The translations under genes and the position numbers were made by a program. This document shows positions 1 to 8,237 of a DNA stretch of 27,895 nucleotides, piece after piece. The notes beneath the pieces were generated by a model. It searched no databases. It saw only the letters and a program-made list of their open reading frames with translations, and was not told the origin of the DNA. The stretch is taken from the NCBI GenBank assembly GCA_030037035.1, contig JASHSA010000009.1, positions 1 to 27,895 on the forward strand. The letters run 5' to 3'. Numbering within the stretch: the stretch's first letter is position 1; every line of letters starts with the position of its first letter. The stretch is from Thermoplasmata archaeon (GTDB lineage: Archaea; Thermoplasmatota; Thermoplasmata; Lutacidiplasmatales; UBA184).

Positions 1-150
1 GACCGGCGGATCCACGACTTCGAGGTCCACTCGGCCCGGGGCGGCCCCGAGCCCGCACCGTCCGTCGCACGGGCGGCCCCCGGTCCCGTCACGACCCGCT
101 CGATCGCCGTACCCTGGCTCCGCCCGCCGGACCTGGGGGAGGTCCTCTGA
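1..150 (+). CDS. C-terminal fragment of an unrecognised protein (gene runs off the left edge)
   Basis: Frame 1 is open from the first base to a TGA at 148-150 and encodes 49 residues ending PPDLGEVL. Nearly every codon ends in G or C, as in the clear genes of this window, so this is very probably the true 3' end of a gene. The fragment is rich in Pro, Ala and Arg and has no motif I recognise, so no function is proposed. Its stop shares one base with an ATG at 150 (TGATG), which would allow translational coupling to a small downstream ORF. Confidence 0.6.
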   Translation, partial: DRRIHDFEVHSARGGPEPAPSVARAAPGPVTTRSIAVPWLRPPDLGEVL

Positions 151-362
151 TGCTTCACCGGGGAGGGAGCCGCAACGTGGGGTCGTTCCACCACGCCCCG
201 TCCGGTTCCCTCCCGAACTCTTCGCGGGTCGTGCTCGCCGTAGCCCCGCCGCTCCGACTCGACAACCCCACCCGGTGGGGCTGGCCCCACTGGCTCGCGC
301 CCGTCTACGGGGGCGCGGGAGCGCACCGATCGAACCGCCGAACCTTGGAGGATTTCGGATGA
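150..362 (+). CDS. Possible small coupled ORF, 70 aa, unknown
   Basis: The ATG at 150 overlaps the stop of the preceding gene by one base. The ORF's own TGA at 360-362 overlaps another ATG at 359 (ATGA), which opens a 7-codon mini-ORF (MNTDTTL, 359-382) preceded by GGAGG. These junctions look like translational coupling. Against a real protein, third-position GC is lower than in sure genes, the composition is rich in Gly, Arg and Pro without a hydrophobic core, and the DNA contains strong hairpins. It could equally be a structured 3' untranslated region. No family is recognised. Confidence 0.25.
   Translation: MLHRGGSRNVGSFHHAPSGSLPNSSRVVLAVAPPLRLDNPTRWGWPHWLAPVYGGAGAHRSNRRTLEDFG
266..317 (+). 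other. Mutually exclusive hairpins plus a third stem
   Basis: CCCCACC at 266-272 can pair with GGTGGGG at 274-280. The same G-run (GTGGGG, 275-280) can instead pair with CCCCAC at 285-290 around a CTGG loop, so the two folds compete. A third stem pairs CGCGCCC (296-302) with GGGCGCG (311-317). Competing stems before a mini-ORF and a terminator-like hairpin look attenuator-like. That reading is an inference, and GC-rich DNA forms hairpins easily. Confidence 0.3.
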
Positions 363-404
363 ACACCGACACCACGCTCTGAGCTCACCCCCTCACGATG
401 CCTG

Positions 405-437
405 GGCCCTCGCGGAGTTCCCGGCTCCGCGGGGGCC
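405..437 (+). terminator. Strong 13-bp hairpin, candidate terminator
   Basis: Bases 405-417 pair completely with 425-437 (12 Watson-Crick pairs and one T-G wobble) around a 7-nt loop. The stem is followed by GTTATTTAT, the most AT-rich run nearby. It lies downstream of the plus-strand gene ending at 150 and before the next plus-strand gene at 612. It could terminate the upstream transcript, although archaeal termination depends mainly on T-tracts and this one is weak. Confidence 0.45.
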
Positions 438-611
438 GTTATTTATCCCCGGGATCGAAGACCTGCGCTCGCGGGGCGGCGAACCCCTGACGGCGGCGCT
501 CCGCTGCGCCATGAGGCCTCTCCGGCTCCGCCCGGCGGTGCCGGGGAGCGCCGACCCCCGAGCAGGGCAAACGAAAGATACCCGGCCCTGCTCGCTCGCC
601 GGCGAGAGCGG

Positions 612-851
612 ATGGTCGCGGAGAAGTGCCCCTCGTGCGGCGGGACGGCCGACCCCGGCTTCTTGACCACGTCCAACGGCTCCGGGCTGTTCTGGGCGCA
701 CGACGCACCCTCCGCGCGGCCGCGCCCCAAGGGCCTCGAGGTCCTGGTCGGCACGGGGTTCGGAGGGACGTTCTCGGCGAGCCTTCCCGGTCTTCGCTGC
801 GCGAGCTGCGGGACGATCGTGCTCCGGTTGCCGAAGGCGAAGAGCGGATAG
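612..851 (+). CDS. Small double zinc-ribbon protein (DUF6487-like)
   Basis: This 79-residue protein has two CxxC knuckles, CPSC at residues 6-9 and CASC at 63-66. Between them is a glycine-rich stretch with an aromatic pair (GLFW near residue 25) and a GTGFGGTF segment. The spacing and the middle region match what I recall of the small DUF6487-type PF20097 zinc-binding proteins, whose role is unknown. The four cysteines very likely bind one structural zinc. Overlapping reading frames on both strands are shadows. An AAAGATA stretch at 574-580 is a possible TATA element about 35 nt upstream of the ATG. The protein is soluble, with no signal sequence. Confidence 0.7.
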   Translation: MVAEKCPSCGGTADPGFLTTSNGSGLFWAHDAPSARPRPKGLEVLVGTGFGGTFSASLPGLRCASCGTIVLRLPKAKSG

Positions 852-885
852 CGCTCGGGTCTACGACGGCGGCCCGGGGCCGCTC

Positions 886-2289
886 CTAGGCACCCGCGAC
901 GGTGAGCGGTCGCGCGAGCAGCGGAGGCGAGACGAGCGTGCCGGAGCGCTCGGAGCTGCTTCCGATCCCGGCGAGGTTCCTCAACAGCGACGCGGCCCCG
1001 GCCGGGGCGAGCCCGGCGCCGCCGACGGTGCCTCCCCGCAGCGGCTCGGCGATCTTTCCCCCCCGGATGCGGTAGCCGATACGGATCTCGCCGCCGAACT
1101 CGCTCGAGACCGGGTCCGGCTGGGCCCAGCCAAGCTGGGTGACGAGCACCCCGTCGCCAGCCTCCTCGACCAGCTCGTCGAGGGAGCCTCCGTCCCCGGG
1201 CAGCACGACGGTCGTCGACGCCTCGGGGTGCGGCGGGAACGCGAACCTGAGGTTCGCCGACGGCCCGACGGTCGTCCGTCGGGCGCTCGCCGTCGACCGC
1301 GCGCCGAGGGCGGAGGCGTAGAGCGCGTCGTAGAGGTGCGCCCCGACCGCCCCGCGGTCGATGAGCGTCGTCTTGACGTGCGGGCGGCCCTCGTCGTCGT
1401 ACGGGGCCGAGCCCGGCGACCAGGCGTACTCCCCCTCGTCGCGGATCGTCAGCTCGGGGACGCCGACCTCGCTCCCGAGCTCCGGCGCGATCTTCCGCAA
1501 CCGGGCCTGGCCCGAGAACCGCGTGCCCAGGACGATCGGCAGGATCCCGTCCAGGACCTCGGTCGTCAGCACCACCGGCAGTTCGCCGGACGGTGGGGGG
1601 ACGGCGCGGCGGACGTCGGCGGCGTAGCGGCACCAGTCGTCGACCGACCGCTCCAGGCGCTCGGGCTCGAGGCGTCGCGCGGCGTCGTTGACCCAGTACT
1701 CGCCGGGGGGCCGCCCCTCGGGACCGCCGAACGCCTTGACGGCGACCTCGAGCTCGACGGTCGTCGACGAGAACGCCGCCCGCAGCCCGGAGGAGTTCGT
1801 GATCGAGACCTCGCTCAGGACCGCCTTGACGGAGCCGAAGCTCGGCACGACGCCGTTCCGGCCGTCGAACTCCCCGAGCAGGGTGTCGACGTAGCCGCGG
1901 AGCGCGCCGAGGGGGTCGGACCAGAGCTTCGGGTCGACGACCGGGACGCTCGGCGCGGACTCGTTGCCGCTCGGGAGCTCGACCGACTTCGCCGGGAACT
2001 CGGCGTGGCGGGCCGCCGCGTTCGCGTCGTCGGCCGCGGCGGCGACCCCCTCGAGCGAGACGTCGGTCGACGCCTGGAAGCCGACGCCGAGCGTGCCGCC
2101 TCGCGGGCGGAGCAGGCGCACGCCGTAGCCTTCCGCGGTGACGGGGCCGCGCTCGAGCTCGATCCGGGTCCCCTGGAGGTGGATCTCGTAGCGGCGCGAG
2201 CGCTCCGCCACGACCTCCCACGGCGGCTCGGCCTTCAACAGCGAGGCCGCCCGGAAGGCGAGCTCGGCGGAGGAGCCGTTCGCGCTCAT
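886..2289 (-). CDS. tldE: TldE/PmbA-type metalloprotease partner subunit
   Basis: This 467-residue protein belongs to the TldD/PmbA (PF01523) superfamily. It has a PYDDEGRP stretch in the middle of the protein, followed by the segment TTLIDRGAVGAHLYD, and a C-terminal beta-rich domain. It lacks the HExxxH metal site seen in its neighbour, as is usual for the TldE/PmbA subunit. In bacteria, TldD and TldE form a heterodimeric metalloprotease that degrades unfolded or leader peptides. The ATG at 2289 overlaps the upstream tldD stop by 4 nt (ATGA), so the two are translationally coupled and probably made in equal amounts. The long open frame continuing upstream to 3357 is a shadow of tldD. Assignment to the superfamily is firm; the archaeal substrate is unknown. 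Confidence 0.9.
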   Translation of the reverse strand: MSANGSSAELAFRAASLLKAEPPWEVVAERSRRYEIHLQGTRIELERGPVTAEGYGVRLLRPRGGTLGVGFQASTDVSLEGVAAAADDANAAARHAEFPAKSVELPSGNESAPSVPVVDPKLWSDPLGALRGYVDTLLGEFDGRNGVVPSFGSVKAVLSEVSITNSSGLRAAFSSTTVELEVAVKAFGGPEGRPPGEYWVNDAARRLEPERLERSVDDWCRYAADVRRAVPPPSGELPVVLTTEVLDGILPIVLGTRFSGQARLRKIAPELGSEVGVPELTIRDEGEYAWSPGSAPYDDEGRPHVKTTLIDRGAVGAHLYDALYASALGARSTASARRTTVGPSANLRFAFPPHPEASTTVVLPGDGGSLDELVEEAGDGVLVTQLGWAQPDPVSSEFGGEIRIGYRIRGGKIAEPLRGGTVGGAGLAPAGAASLLRNLAGIGSSSERSGTLVSPPLLARPLTVAGA

Positions 2290-3680
2290 GCCGGCCCCAC
2301 GATCGCCCGGGAGAGGACCGGGACGCCCCCGGTCCCGACCGGCAGGTAGTCGCTGTGGCCTTTCCCGCAGAACCCGGACTCGATCTCGATGCCGTTCGAG
2401 CGCCCGACCCCCTTCGTCGCCCGGAGGAAGTCGAGGACCCTGCCGGAGAGCGCCATCGAGCCGACGAGGTCGGTGAGGCGGCCGTGCTCGATCTTGTGGC
2501 CCTTGCGGACCTTGAGCTGCATCTGGCCCCCCAGCGGGTCCTCGATGCCGCTCGAGCCGTGCTCGAGCAGGACCCCCTGCTTCACCTCCGCGATCAGCTC
2601 CTCGAGCGTCCGGTCCCCCGGTTCGACGTAGGTGTTCGTCATGCGGACGAACGCCCGGCTGAGGAAGTTCGAGCGGCGGGTGCTGCCGGTCGCCTTCGCG
2701 CCGAGGACCGCGGCGCTCTCGCGGTCGTGCAGCGCGCCGACGAACCGACCGTGGTCGATCAGGCGGGTCTTCTGTCCGGGATGGCCCTCGTCGTCGCAGT
2801 AGATCGAGCCCCACCCTCCTGGGAACGCGCCGTCGTCCGAGATCGACAGGAACGGCGGGGCGACGACCTGGCCGACGAGCGGCTTCAGGTACGAGCGGTC
2901 GCGCACGAACTGGTCGGCCTCGGTGCCGTGCCCGAACGATTCGTGCGCGAGCAGGCCGGCGACCGTGTCGTCCAGGAGGACCTCGAGCTCGCCGGTCGGA
3001 GGGGCCTTCGCGTGCAGGAGCTCCCGGGAGCTCTCGGCGGCCTTGCGGACCTCGGGCTCCTCGAGGCCAGGAACGCGCTCGAGGCCTCCGACGCCCCCGC
3101 GGCTGAGGAAGTCGAACGCCGGGCGGCCGTTCTCCATCGCGATCGGCACGGCGATGACGTGCGTCCGGACGGTCTGCTGGAGGCACCGCGCCCCGGCCGA
3201 GTTCGCGTAGAGCCGCTCCTCGTCCTGCCAGGAGAGGCGGACCTGCGTCTCGACGATCCCTGGGACCGCCGTCGCCCAGCCCCGGACCTCCTTGCCGAGC
3301 CGGATCGTCCCCTCGCGCCCGAGCTCCTCGAGCGATCGCCGGGTCGGCGTCGTCCACGTCGCCCGCGTCGTCGTCGACTCCCCGGGGGGCGGCTCGGAGC
3401 CGCCCGCCCGGCCGAGCTCGGATTCGAGGCGGGCGACGGTCGCCTCGAGGTCACGGCCGGAGAGGTCCGACGTCGCGGCCTCCGCCCACCGCGCGCCGGT
3501 CCAGACGCGGTAGACGACCCCGGCGAGCCGCGGCTGCGGGGAGACGACCGTCGACTTCGTGTCGATCATCACCGACTCGCCGCGGCTCGCCTGGCCCATC
3601 ATCTCGGCGAACTTCGCGCGCCGCGCGAGCCGCTCGAGGCCCTTCGTCAGGTCGCCCTCGTGGTCGTCGAGAAGCGTCAA
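2286..3680 (-). CDS. tldD: TldD-type zinc metalloprotease subunit
   Basis: This 464-residue protein has the TldD metal-binding motif HESFGH (H246, E247, H251) and a C-terminal GFCGKGHSDYLPVG segment whose cysteine is the usual extra metal ligand of the family. The family's N-terminal domain precedes these, and the length is close to the usual figure of about 480. It should be the catalytic half of a cytosolic TldD/TldE protease with the overlapping downstream gene. The start chosen is TTG at 3680: a GTTAAG box (minus strand, 3705-3710) lies about 27 nt upstream, the spacing seen for leaderless genes in this window, and no ATG or GTG fits both the family N-terminus and the promoter. The start is less certain than the identity. 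Confidence 0.9.
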   Translation of the reverse strand: MTLLDDHEGDLTKGLERLARRAKFAEMMGQASRGESVMIDTKSTVVSPQPRLAGVVYRVWTGARWAEAATSDLSGRDLEATVARLESELGRAGGSEPPPGESTTTRATWTTPTRRSLEELGREGTIRLGKEVRGWATAVPGIVETQVRLSWQDEERLYANSAGARCLQQTVRTHVIAVPIAMENGRPAFDFLSRGGVGGLERVPGLEEPEVRKAAESSRELLHAKAPPTGELEVLLDDTVAGLLAHESFGHGTEADQFVRDRSYLKPLVGQVVAPPFLSISDDGAFPGGWGSIYCDDEGHPGQKTRLIDHGRFVGALHDRESAAVLGAKATGSTRRSNFLSRAFVRMTNTYVEPGDRTLEELIAEVKQGVLLEHGSSGIEDPLGGQMQLKVRKGHKIEHGRLTDLVGSMALSGRVLDFLRATKGVGRSNGIEIESGFCGKGHSDYLPVGTGGVPVLSRAIVGPA

Positions 3681-3704
3681 CCGAGGGGCGGAGGTCTCGG
3701 GACT

Positions 3705-3710
3705 CTTAAC
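3705..3710 (-). promoter_or_regulatory. TATA-like box of the tldD-tldE operon
   Basis: The sequence reads GTTAAG on the minus strand, about 27 nt before the proposed tldD start, which implies a leaderless transcript. The surrounding DNA is almost pure G and C, so the box stands out. Confidence 0.5.
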
Positions 3711-3777
3711 GCCCGCCCCCTTCGGGGCGCGCGGGGGGCGGCCGGGCGAGAACGTGCCGGCGTCGCCGGGCGAGGGG

Positions 3778-3783
3778 CTATAG
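3778..3783 (+). promoter_or_regulatory. TATA-like box of the VOC gene
   Basis: CTATAG lies 26 nt upstream of the GTG at 3806. This spacing favours a leaderless transcript starting at 3806 over the GTG at 3791. Confidence 0.45.
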
Positions 3784-3805
3784 CGGGAGGGTGTTCTCTC
3801 CGGCC

Positions 3806-4249
3806 GTGCCGACGACGACCGCGACGCGGGATTTCGGTCTCGTGGGGTTCGACCACGTGGACCTGAAGTTCAAGGACCGGGCGAAGGCCCGCCGGTTCTT
3901 CGTCGAGCAGCTCGGCCTCGAGGTGCTCGGGGAGGCGCCGGACCACACCTACCTGCTGCTCGGGGACCAGGTCCTCGGCCTCCGCGACGCGAAGGACGGC
4001 GAGACGTTGAACGGTATCGAGCGGGTCGCGCTGCGCGTCAGCGAGTGGACCGGCCTGCGCAACCGCGTCAGCCGCGCGCGCGTGACGATCGTCCGCGAGA
4101 AGGAGCGCACGTCGTCGCGTTCGCTGTTCCTCCGAGGACCGGAAGGGCTCACGATCGAGCTCGTCTGGCGCCCGGAGCCCGAGGTCCACGACTGCGACTG
4201 CCCGCGCCCCCCGCCCCCCGCGGCGGCGGACGACGAGCGCGACGCCTAG
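3806..4249 (+). CDS. VOC-superfamily (glyoxalase-like) protein
   Basis: This protein of about 147 residues has a vicinal-oxygen-chelate fold. An N-terminal FDHVDLKF strand carries a possible metal ligand His and is followed by a helix (ARRFFVEQLGLEVLG). A second module runs from IERVALRV to a C-terminal IELVW strand with a Glu. In metal-dependent members the second module usually brings another His near its first strand; here that position is Arg or Val, so the metal site may be incomplete. A short tail, HDCDC followed by prolines and acidic residues, extends beyond the fold. The GTG at 3806 is chosen because of the TATA box 26 nt upstream; the in-frame GTG at 3791 would add five residues. 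The substrate is unknown. It converges on ilvE with a 3-nt gap. Confidence 0.75.
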   Translation: MPTTTATRDFGLVGFDHVDLKFKDRAKARRFFVEQLGLEVLGEAPDHTYLLLGDQVLGLRDAKDGETLNGIERVALRVSEWTGLRNRVSRARVTIVREKERTSSRSLFLRGPEGLTIELVWRPEPEVHDCDCPRPPPPAAADDERDA

Positions 4250-4252
4250 GCG

Positions 4253-5224
4253 CTAGCCGCTCCGGCGCGCGGCCCGGACGGGCGTCGCCGCGGCGGCGCG
4301 CAGCCCGGGGACCCGCGTCAGCCATGCCGCATAGCGGGGATCCTCGCCGCGGACCGCCTTGCTGAAGACCTCCATCACCGCCCGCGTCACCGGCCCCGGG
4401 ACGGCGGTGCCGATCGCGTGGCGGCCGACGGTGCGCAGCGGCGCGAGCTCGGCGTACGTCCCGCTGAAGAACCCCTCGTCGGCGGTCAGCAGCTCGTTGA
4501 CCGAGACGAGCTTCGGGACGACCGAGTAGCCGAGGTCGGTCGCGATCGTGACGACGGAATCGCGCGTGATGCCGAGGAGGATGTCGGACTCGAGCCCCGG
4601 CGTGTAGACGACCCCGCCCCGGACGAGGAACAGGTTCTCCCCGGTCCCCTCGGCGACGTAGCCGTTCGTGTCCAGAAGGATCGCCTCGTCGTAGCCGTCC
4701 TGCTGGGCGTCCAGGCCCGCGAGGTAGCTCGTCAGGTAGTTGCCGCACGCCTTCGCGTAAGACGGCATCGCGTCCGAGGGGGGCTTGCGGAACGGGGAGA
4801 TCTTCGCACGGACCCCCTTCTCGGAGCCCTCGCCGAGGTACTTCTTCGCCGGGATGGAGGCGATCGCGAGCGAGACCTTCCCCGCCGAGTTCTTCACCCC
4901 GAGCGCGGGCTCGCCACGGTAGACGAGCGGACGGATGTAGGCGGGGATGTGGCCGTTCGCGGCGACCGTCTCGACGATCGCGCGGGCGACCTCCTCCTCG
5001 CTCCAGGGGATCGGCAGATGGTAGACCTTCGCGGACGCGAAGAGCCTCCGCACGTGCTCCGGGAGGCGGAAGACGGCGGGACCGTCGGCGGTCGCGTAGG
5101 CGCGGATCCCCTCGAAGACCCCGACCCCGTAGTGCAGCGTGTGGTTGAGGACATGGACCTTCGCGTCGGCGAAGTCGACCAGCCGGCCGTCCATCCAGAC
5201 CTTCTTTCCGTCCGCCGCCATCAT
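4253..5224 (-). CDS. ilvE: Branched-chain amino acid aminotransferase (class IV)
   Basis: This 323-residue, class IV PLP-dependent aminotransferase should catalyse the last, reversible step of Val, Leu and Ile synthesis, with 2-oxoglutarate and glutamate as the partner pair. The N-terminus has KVWMDGRLVDF and HYGVGVFEGIRAY. The Schiff-base lysine is K158 in the AKACGNYL segment, followed by DEAILLDTNGYVAEGTGENLF and LLGITRDSV. All hallmarks of IlvE are present, and the length is slightly above the usual 305-310. The start is one of two adjacent ATGs (5224 or 5221). A TTTTAG box (minus strand, 5284-5289) would place transcription near 5260, so a leader of about 36 nt is likely. D-amino acid transaminase is the main alternative, but the GYVAEGTGENLF and FEGIRAY segments favour IlvE. 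Confidence 0.92.
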   Translation of the reverse strand: MMAADGKKVWMDGRLVDFADAKVHVLNHTLHYGVGVFEGIRAYATADGPAVFRLPEHVRRLFASAKVYHLPIPWSEEEVARAIVETVAANGHIPAYIRPLVYRGEPALGVKNSAGKVSLAIASIPAKKYLGEGSEKGVRAKISPFRKPPSDAMPSYAKACGNYLTSYLAGLDAQQDGYDEAILLDTNGYVAEGTGENLFLVRGGVVYTPGLESDILLGITRDSVVTIATDLGYSVVPKLVSVNELLTADEGFFSGTYAELAPLRTVGRHAIGTAVPGPVTRAVMEVFSKAVRGEDPRYAAWLTRVPGLRAAAATPVRAARRSG

Positions 5225-5283
5225 CGTCCGACCGAGCCTCGACGCCAGGACCGTGGCGTCATCGCAAGGCAACGGCGGACGGC

Positions 5284-5289
5284 TAAAAG
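5284..5289 (-). promoter_or_regulatory. TATA-like box upstream of ilvE
   Basis: The minus strand reads CTTTTAG in an otherwise GC-rich intergenic stretch, 60 nt upstream of the ilvE start. It implies a short untranslated leader, unlike the leaderless genes nearby. Confidence 0.4.
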
Positions 5290-5417
5290 CCCTATCCGAA
5301 CGAAAATCCCGCGGGCGTCCACCGTCGCCGTGATGCACACGACGAACGGAAGAGAAAGAGAAGAAGGGGTTGGCCGTTCGGTCAGCGGGCCCCGTGGCCC
5401 GCCGAAGCCAGACCCGT

Positions 5418-8237
5418 CTAGCCCGCTCCTGGGGGCGGCGAACCGCCCGGTGGGCTTCCCGGCGTCGATCCCGTGGTCGAGCCCGGAGCCTCCGTCCCGG
5501 TCTGCGCCGGCGTCAGCGGCCCGGGGGGCGAGCGGGACTTCTTGCGCCGCATGAGCAGTGCCGCGGCGATCCCGGCGATGACGATCACCGCGACGATCGC
5601 GCCGATGACGGCATAGCCGGTGCTCGCGGGCAGCCCGAGGACCGTGGCGGCGGCCTTCGAGACCGTCTCCGTGAGGGTCTTCGTGACCGACTCGCCGGCC
5701 TGGTCGGTCAGCACGACGCTGACCGTGTAGGTCCCGGCGGTGGTCGGCGAGCAGGAGAACGTGGCGACGTTCCCCGCGGTGCACCCGGTCGGGAGCCCGC
5801 TCCAGGCGTAGGCGATCGTGCCGGTCCCGCCGCTCGGCGTCGCCGTGAAGGTGACGCTCGAGCCGGTCGTCGGGGTCAGCGTGCTCGCGGTGACGGTCCC
5901 GCCCAGGTCGGCGTTGATCTTCACCGAGAACGTCGCCGTCGCGGTCGCTCCCAGGCCGTCGGTGACGGTGAGGGTGACCGTGTAGGTTCCCGCCGCCGCG
6001 TAGGTGTGGGACTGCGTCGCGCCCGTGCCGGTCGTGCTGTCGCCGAACGCCCAGGCGAACGTGTCGGAGCCGACCCCGTCCGCCGCCGAGCCGGTAAACG
6101 AGACCGGCTGCTTGCTGAGGTCGGTGCCGATCGCCGTGAGCGGGGTGCTGATCGACGCGGTGACGTGCGGGTTGACGACGACCGCGAACGAGGCGTTCGC
6201 CCAGCCGCCGACACCGTCGGTAGCGTTGACCCAGCCGTCGAACGTCCCGGACGTCTCGTAGTCGTGGCTCGGGGTCGCCGACGCCACTGCCGCCGGCGTG
6301 CCGTCGCCGAAGTCCCAAAGGTAGCTCAGCGTGCCGGTGCCGCCGGACGCCCCTGCGTCGAACGTCGCCGGGACCCCGACCTCGGTAGGGGCGGGGCTCA
6401 CGCTCGGGGAGAGGCTGATCGCGGGGTTGACGGTCAGGTCAACCGTCGTGGAGTTGTAGATCCAGAAGAAATCGTAGACCCAGGCGGTGATCTCGTAGGT
6501 GCCCGAGGCGGTGTAGCCGAACGTCGCGGCGAACGTGAGGCTCGTGCTGAAGTTCTCGTCGGTGGCGGTGCCGCCCACGAAGTTCGGTCCGTCGTCGTAG
6601 AGGTACCAGGTCCAGTTCGGACCGGAGCCGGTCCCTTCCGTGACCCCCGCCGAGATGTCGACCGCGACCCCGACGTCCGAAGGGCTCGGGCTCACGAGGT
6701 TGATCACCGGCGCCGGCGGGACCTCGAAGACCCACGAGGAGTTGAAGCACCACGTCGTGACGCACCAGCCGCCCTGGAGCAGCGGAGCGATGTCCGAGCT
6801 GTTCGAGGGCATCGCGAAGCCGACCCCCGGCGTGGGGCTCGCGATCGAGCCGATACCGGCCGAGTCGTACCACACGCCGCCCGTGAAGATCCAGGTGTCG
6901 GTGGTCAGGCCGGAGTAGTTCTCTCCCCCGACCAGGACCAGCTCGTCGAACTGGCCGTCCCACGTCATCGACGCGTCCCATCGAGGCGACGGATAGCAGT
7001 TGGCGGGGAAGATCCAGCAGAGACCGTTCGTCGTGGTCGTGGTCGCGTTCGTCCAGCCGGTCGCCGTGAAGACGTACGTCTCGTTGATCAGCCCTGCGTA
7101 GATGCTGATCCCTCCGAAGTAGACGAGCTCCTGGGTCGCGACGTCGTAGGCGAGCGAAGCGTTCCAGATCCCGTTCCAGCCCTGCCCGAGCAGAGGACCG
7201 CTGTCGTGAACGTACCAATCCTCCCCCAACCCGGGGAGGACCCACGTGCCTGTCCAGACGGCCGAGCAGTCGGAGTCGAGGCAGCCGTTCACCAGCACGA
7301 CCTCGTGGAGCGCGCCGTCCCACGCCGCCGAGCTCCAGGCGACCCCGTAGTCGTTCGTGACGTTGCCGATGTACGGGTTCAGGTAGATCCACTCGTCCCC
7401 GTAGAACGCGAACGTCCAGTTGACGGTCTGGTTGGTCGCGTTGACCCCTCCGATCGAGAGCACCGCGTCCCACGCGGGGTCCCAGACGAGGCTCTCACCC
7501 ATCACGGCGGGAATGTATCCGAAGACGTACGAAGTGACGTTGTACCACTCCTCGCCGTTGTAGACCCAGGTCGCGTTCTGCGGGCAGACGTAGCTGCACC
7601 CCCCGAACAGAACGACCTCGGTCAACGCCGGGTCGTAGGCCGCCGCCCCGTCGTACTCGGTGGGCCCCAGCTGGTCGAAACCGTTGAGGGTGTCCGTCTG
7701 GTTGTACCAGGCCTCCGTGCCGACCACGCTGGGCTGAACCCCGGACGCTGGGGTGGGGTGCGCCCCGGCATTGGAGAAGTCCGATGCCGGGAGCTGCTTC
7801 GGCGAGGGGATCGACGCCGGGCTCAACCGCTCGTTCGCCACCCTCGGCGCGGACGTCTCGCCAGTGTGGATGACGTTGGTCGAACGCGAAGCGGGTTGGG
7901 GAATCGGGAGGGTGCTCGAACAGGTGAACGAGTCCGAGCTCTTGAGAGGGCAGCTCCAAGGGCGACCCGCGGCGGGGCCGTTGCCTGCGGCGAGGGACGC
8001 CGCGGCAGCGCTGACGATCGCATGTCCGCCGGAAGAGGAGCTCTCGTCCGAGAGGGCGGAAACGCTCGACGGAAGCACCGAGGCCTGAGAGGTCGACGCA
8101 GGGGCGACGGCCGCGCCTGCCGCGTCCGGATGGCTGACCACCGTCGAAAAGGCGGCTCCCAGCAGGGCGACGACGGCGATCGTCAGGGCGAGACTCGTCA
8201 CATTCGGCAACCGACGCATGGCGCGCCGACGATTCAT
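5418..8237 (-). CDS. Large secreted Kelch-PKD surface protein with C-terminal membrane anchor
   Basis: This 939-residue protein begins with a positively charged n-region (RRRAMRR) and a hydrophobic signal helix at about residues 14-34. A Ser/Ala-rich linker leads to five Kelch-like repeats at about residues 195-460, each of the form W/YDxxxxEVVLxGG followed by TWxxxxxxW, which should make a beta-propeller. Four PKD-like beta-sandwich domains follow at about 507-870; the second and third contain WDFGDG and WAFGDS turns. A transmembrane helix at about 874-896, then RRKKSRS and a Pro/Gly/Thr-rich tail of about 35 residues, ends the protein. It should be displayed outside the cell with a short cytoplasmic tail. 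Many N-x-S/T sites suggest N-glycosylation. The role is probably adhesion or envelope structure; no catalytic motif is seen. The in-frame ATG at 8219 is an alternative start. Confidence 0.85.
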   Translation of the reverse strand: MNRRRAMRRLPNVTSLALTIAVVALLGAAFSTVVSHPDAAGAAVAPASTSQASVLPSSVSALSDESSSSGGHAIVSAAAASLAAGNGPAAGRPWSCPLKSSDSFTCSSTLPIPQPASRSTNVIHTGETSAPRVANERLSPASIPSPKQLPASDFSNAGAHPTPASGVQPSVVGTEAWYNQTDTLNGFDQLGPTEYDGAAAYDPALTEVVLFGGCSYVCPQNATWVYNGEEWYNVTSYVFGYIPAVMGESLVWDPAWDAVLSIGGVNATNQTVNWTFAFYGDEWIYLNPYIGNVTNDYGVAWSSAAWDGALHEVVLVNGCLDSDCSAVWTGTWVLPGLGEDWYVHDSGPLLGQGWNGIWNASLAYDVATQELVYFGGISIYAGLINETYVFTATGWTNATTTTTNGLCWIFPANCYPSPRWDASMTWDGQFDELVLVGGENYSGLTTDTWIFTGGVWYDSAGIGSIASPTPGVGFAMPSNSSDIAPLLQGGWCVTTWCFNSSWVFEVPPAPVINLVSPSPSDVGVAVDISAGVTEGTGSGPNWTWYLYDDGPNFVGGTATDENFSTSLTFAATFGYTASGTYEITAWVYDFFWIYNSTTVDLTVNPAISLSPSVSPAPTEVGVPATFDAGASGGTGTLSYLWDFGDGTPAAVASATPSHDYETSGTFDGWVNATDGVGGWANASFAVVVNPHVTASISTPLTAIGTDLSKQPVSFTGSAADGVGSDTFAWAFGDSTTGTGATQSHTYAAAGTYTVTLTVTDGLGATATATFSVKINADLGGTVTASTLTPTTGSSVTFTATPSGGTGTIAYAWSGLPTGCTAGNVATFSCSPTTAGTYTVSVVLTDQAGESVTKTLTETVSKAAATVLGLPASTGYAVIGAIVAVIVIAGIAAALLMRRKKSRSPPGPLTPAQTGTEAPGSTTGSTPGSPPGGSPPPGAG

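Noticed and set aside
443..2221. 592-codon open frame, Arg/Pro-rich, antisense to or overlapping tldE and the zinc-ribbon gene
   Set aside because: It has no family match and a composition typical of off-frame reading of very GC-rich DNA; tldE and the zinc-ribbon protein explain the region.
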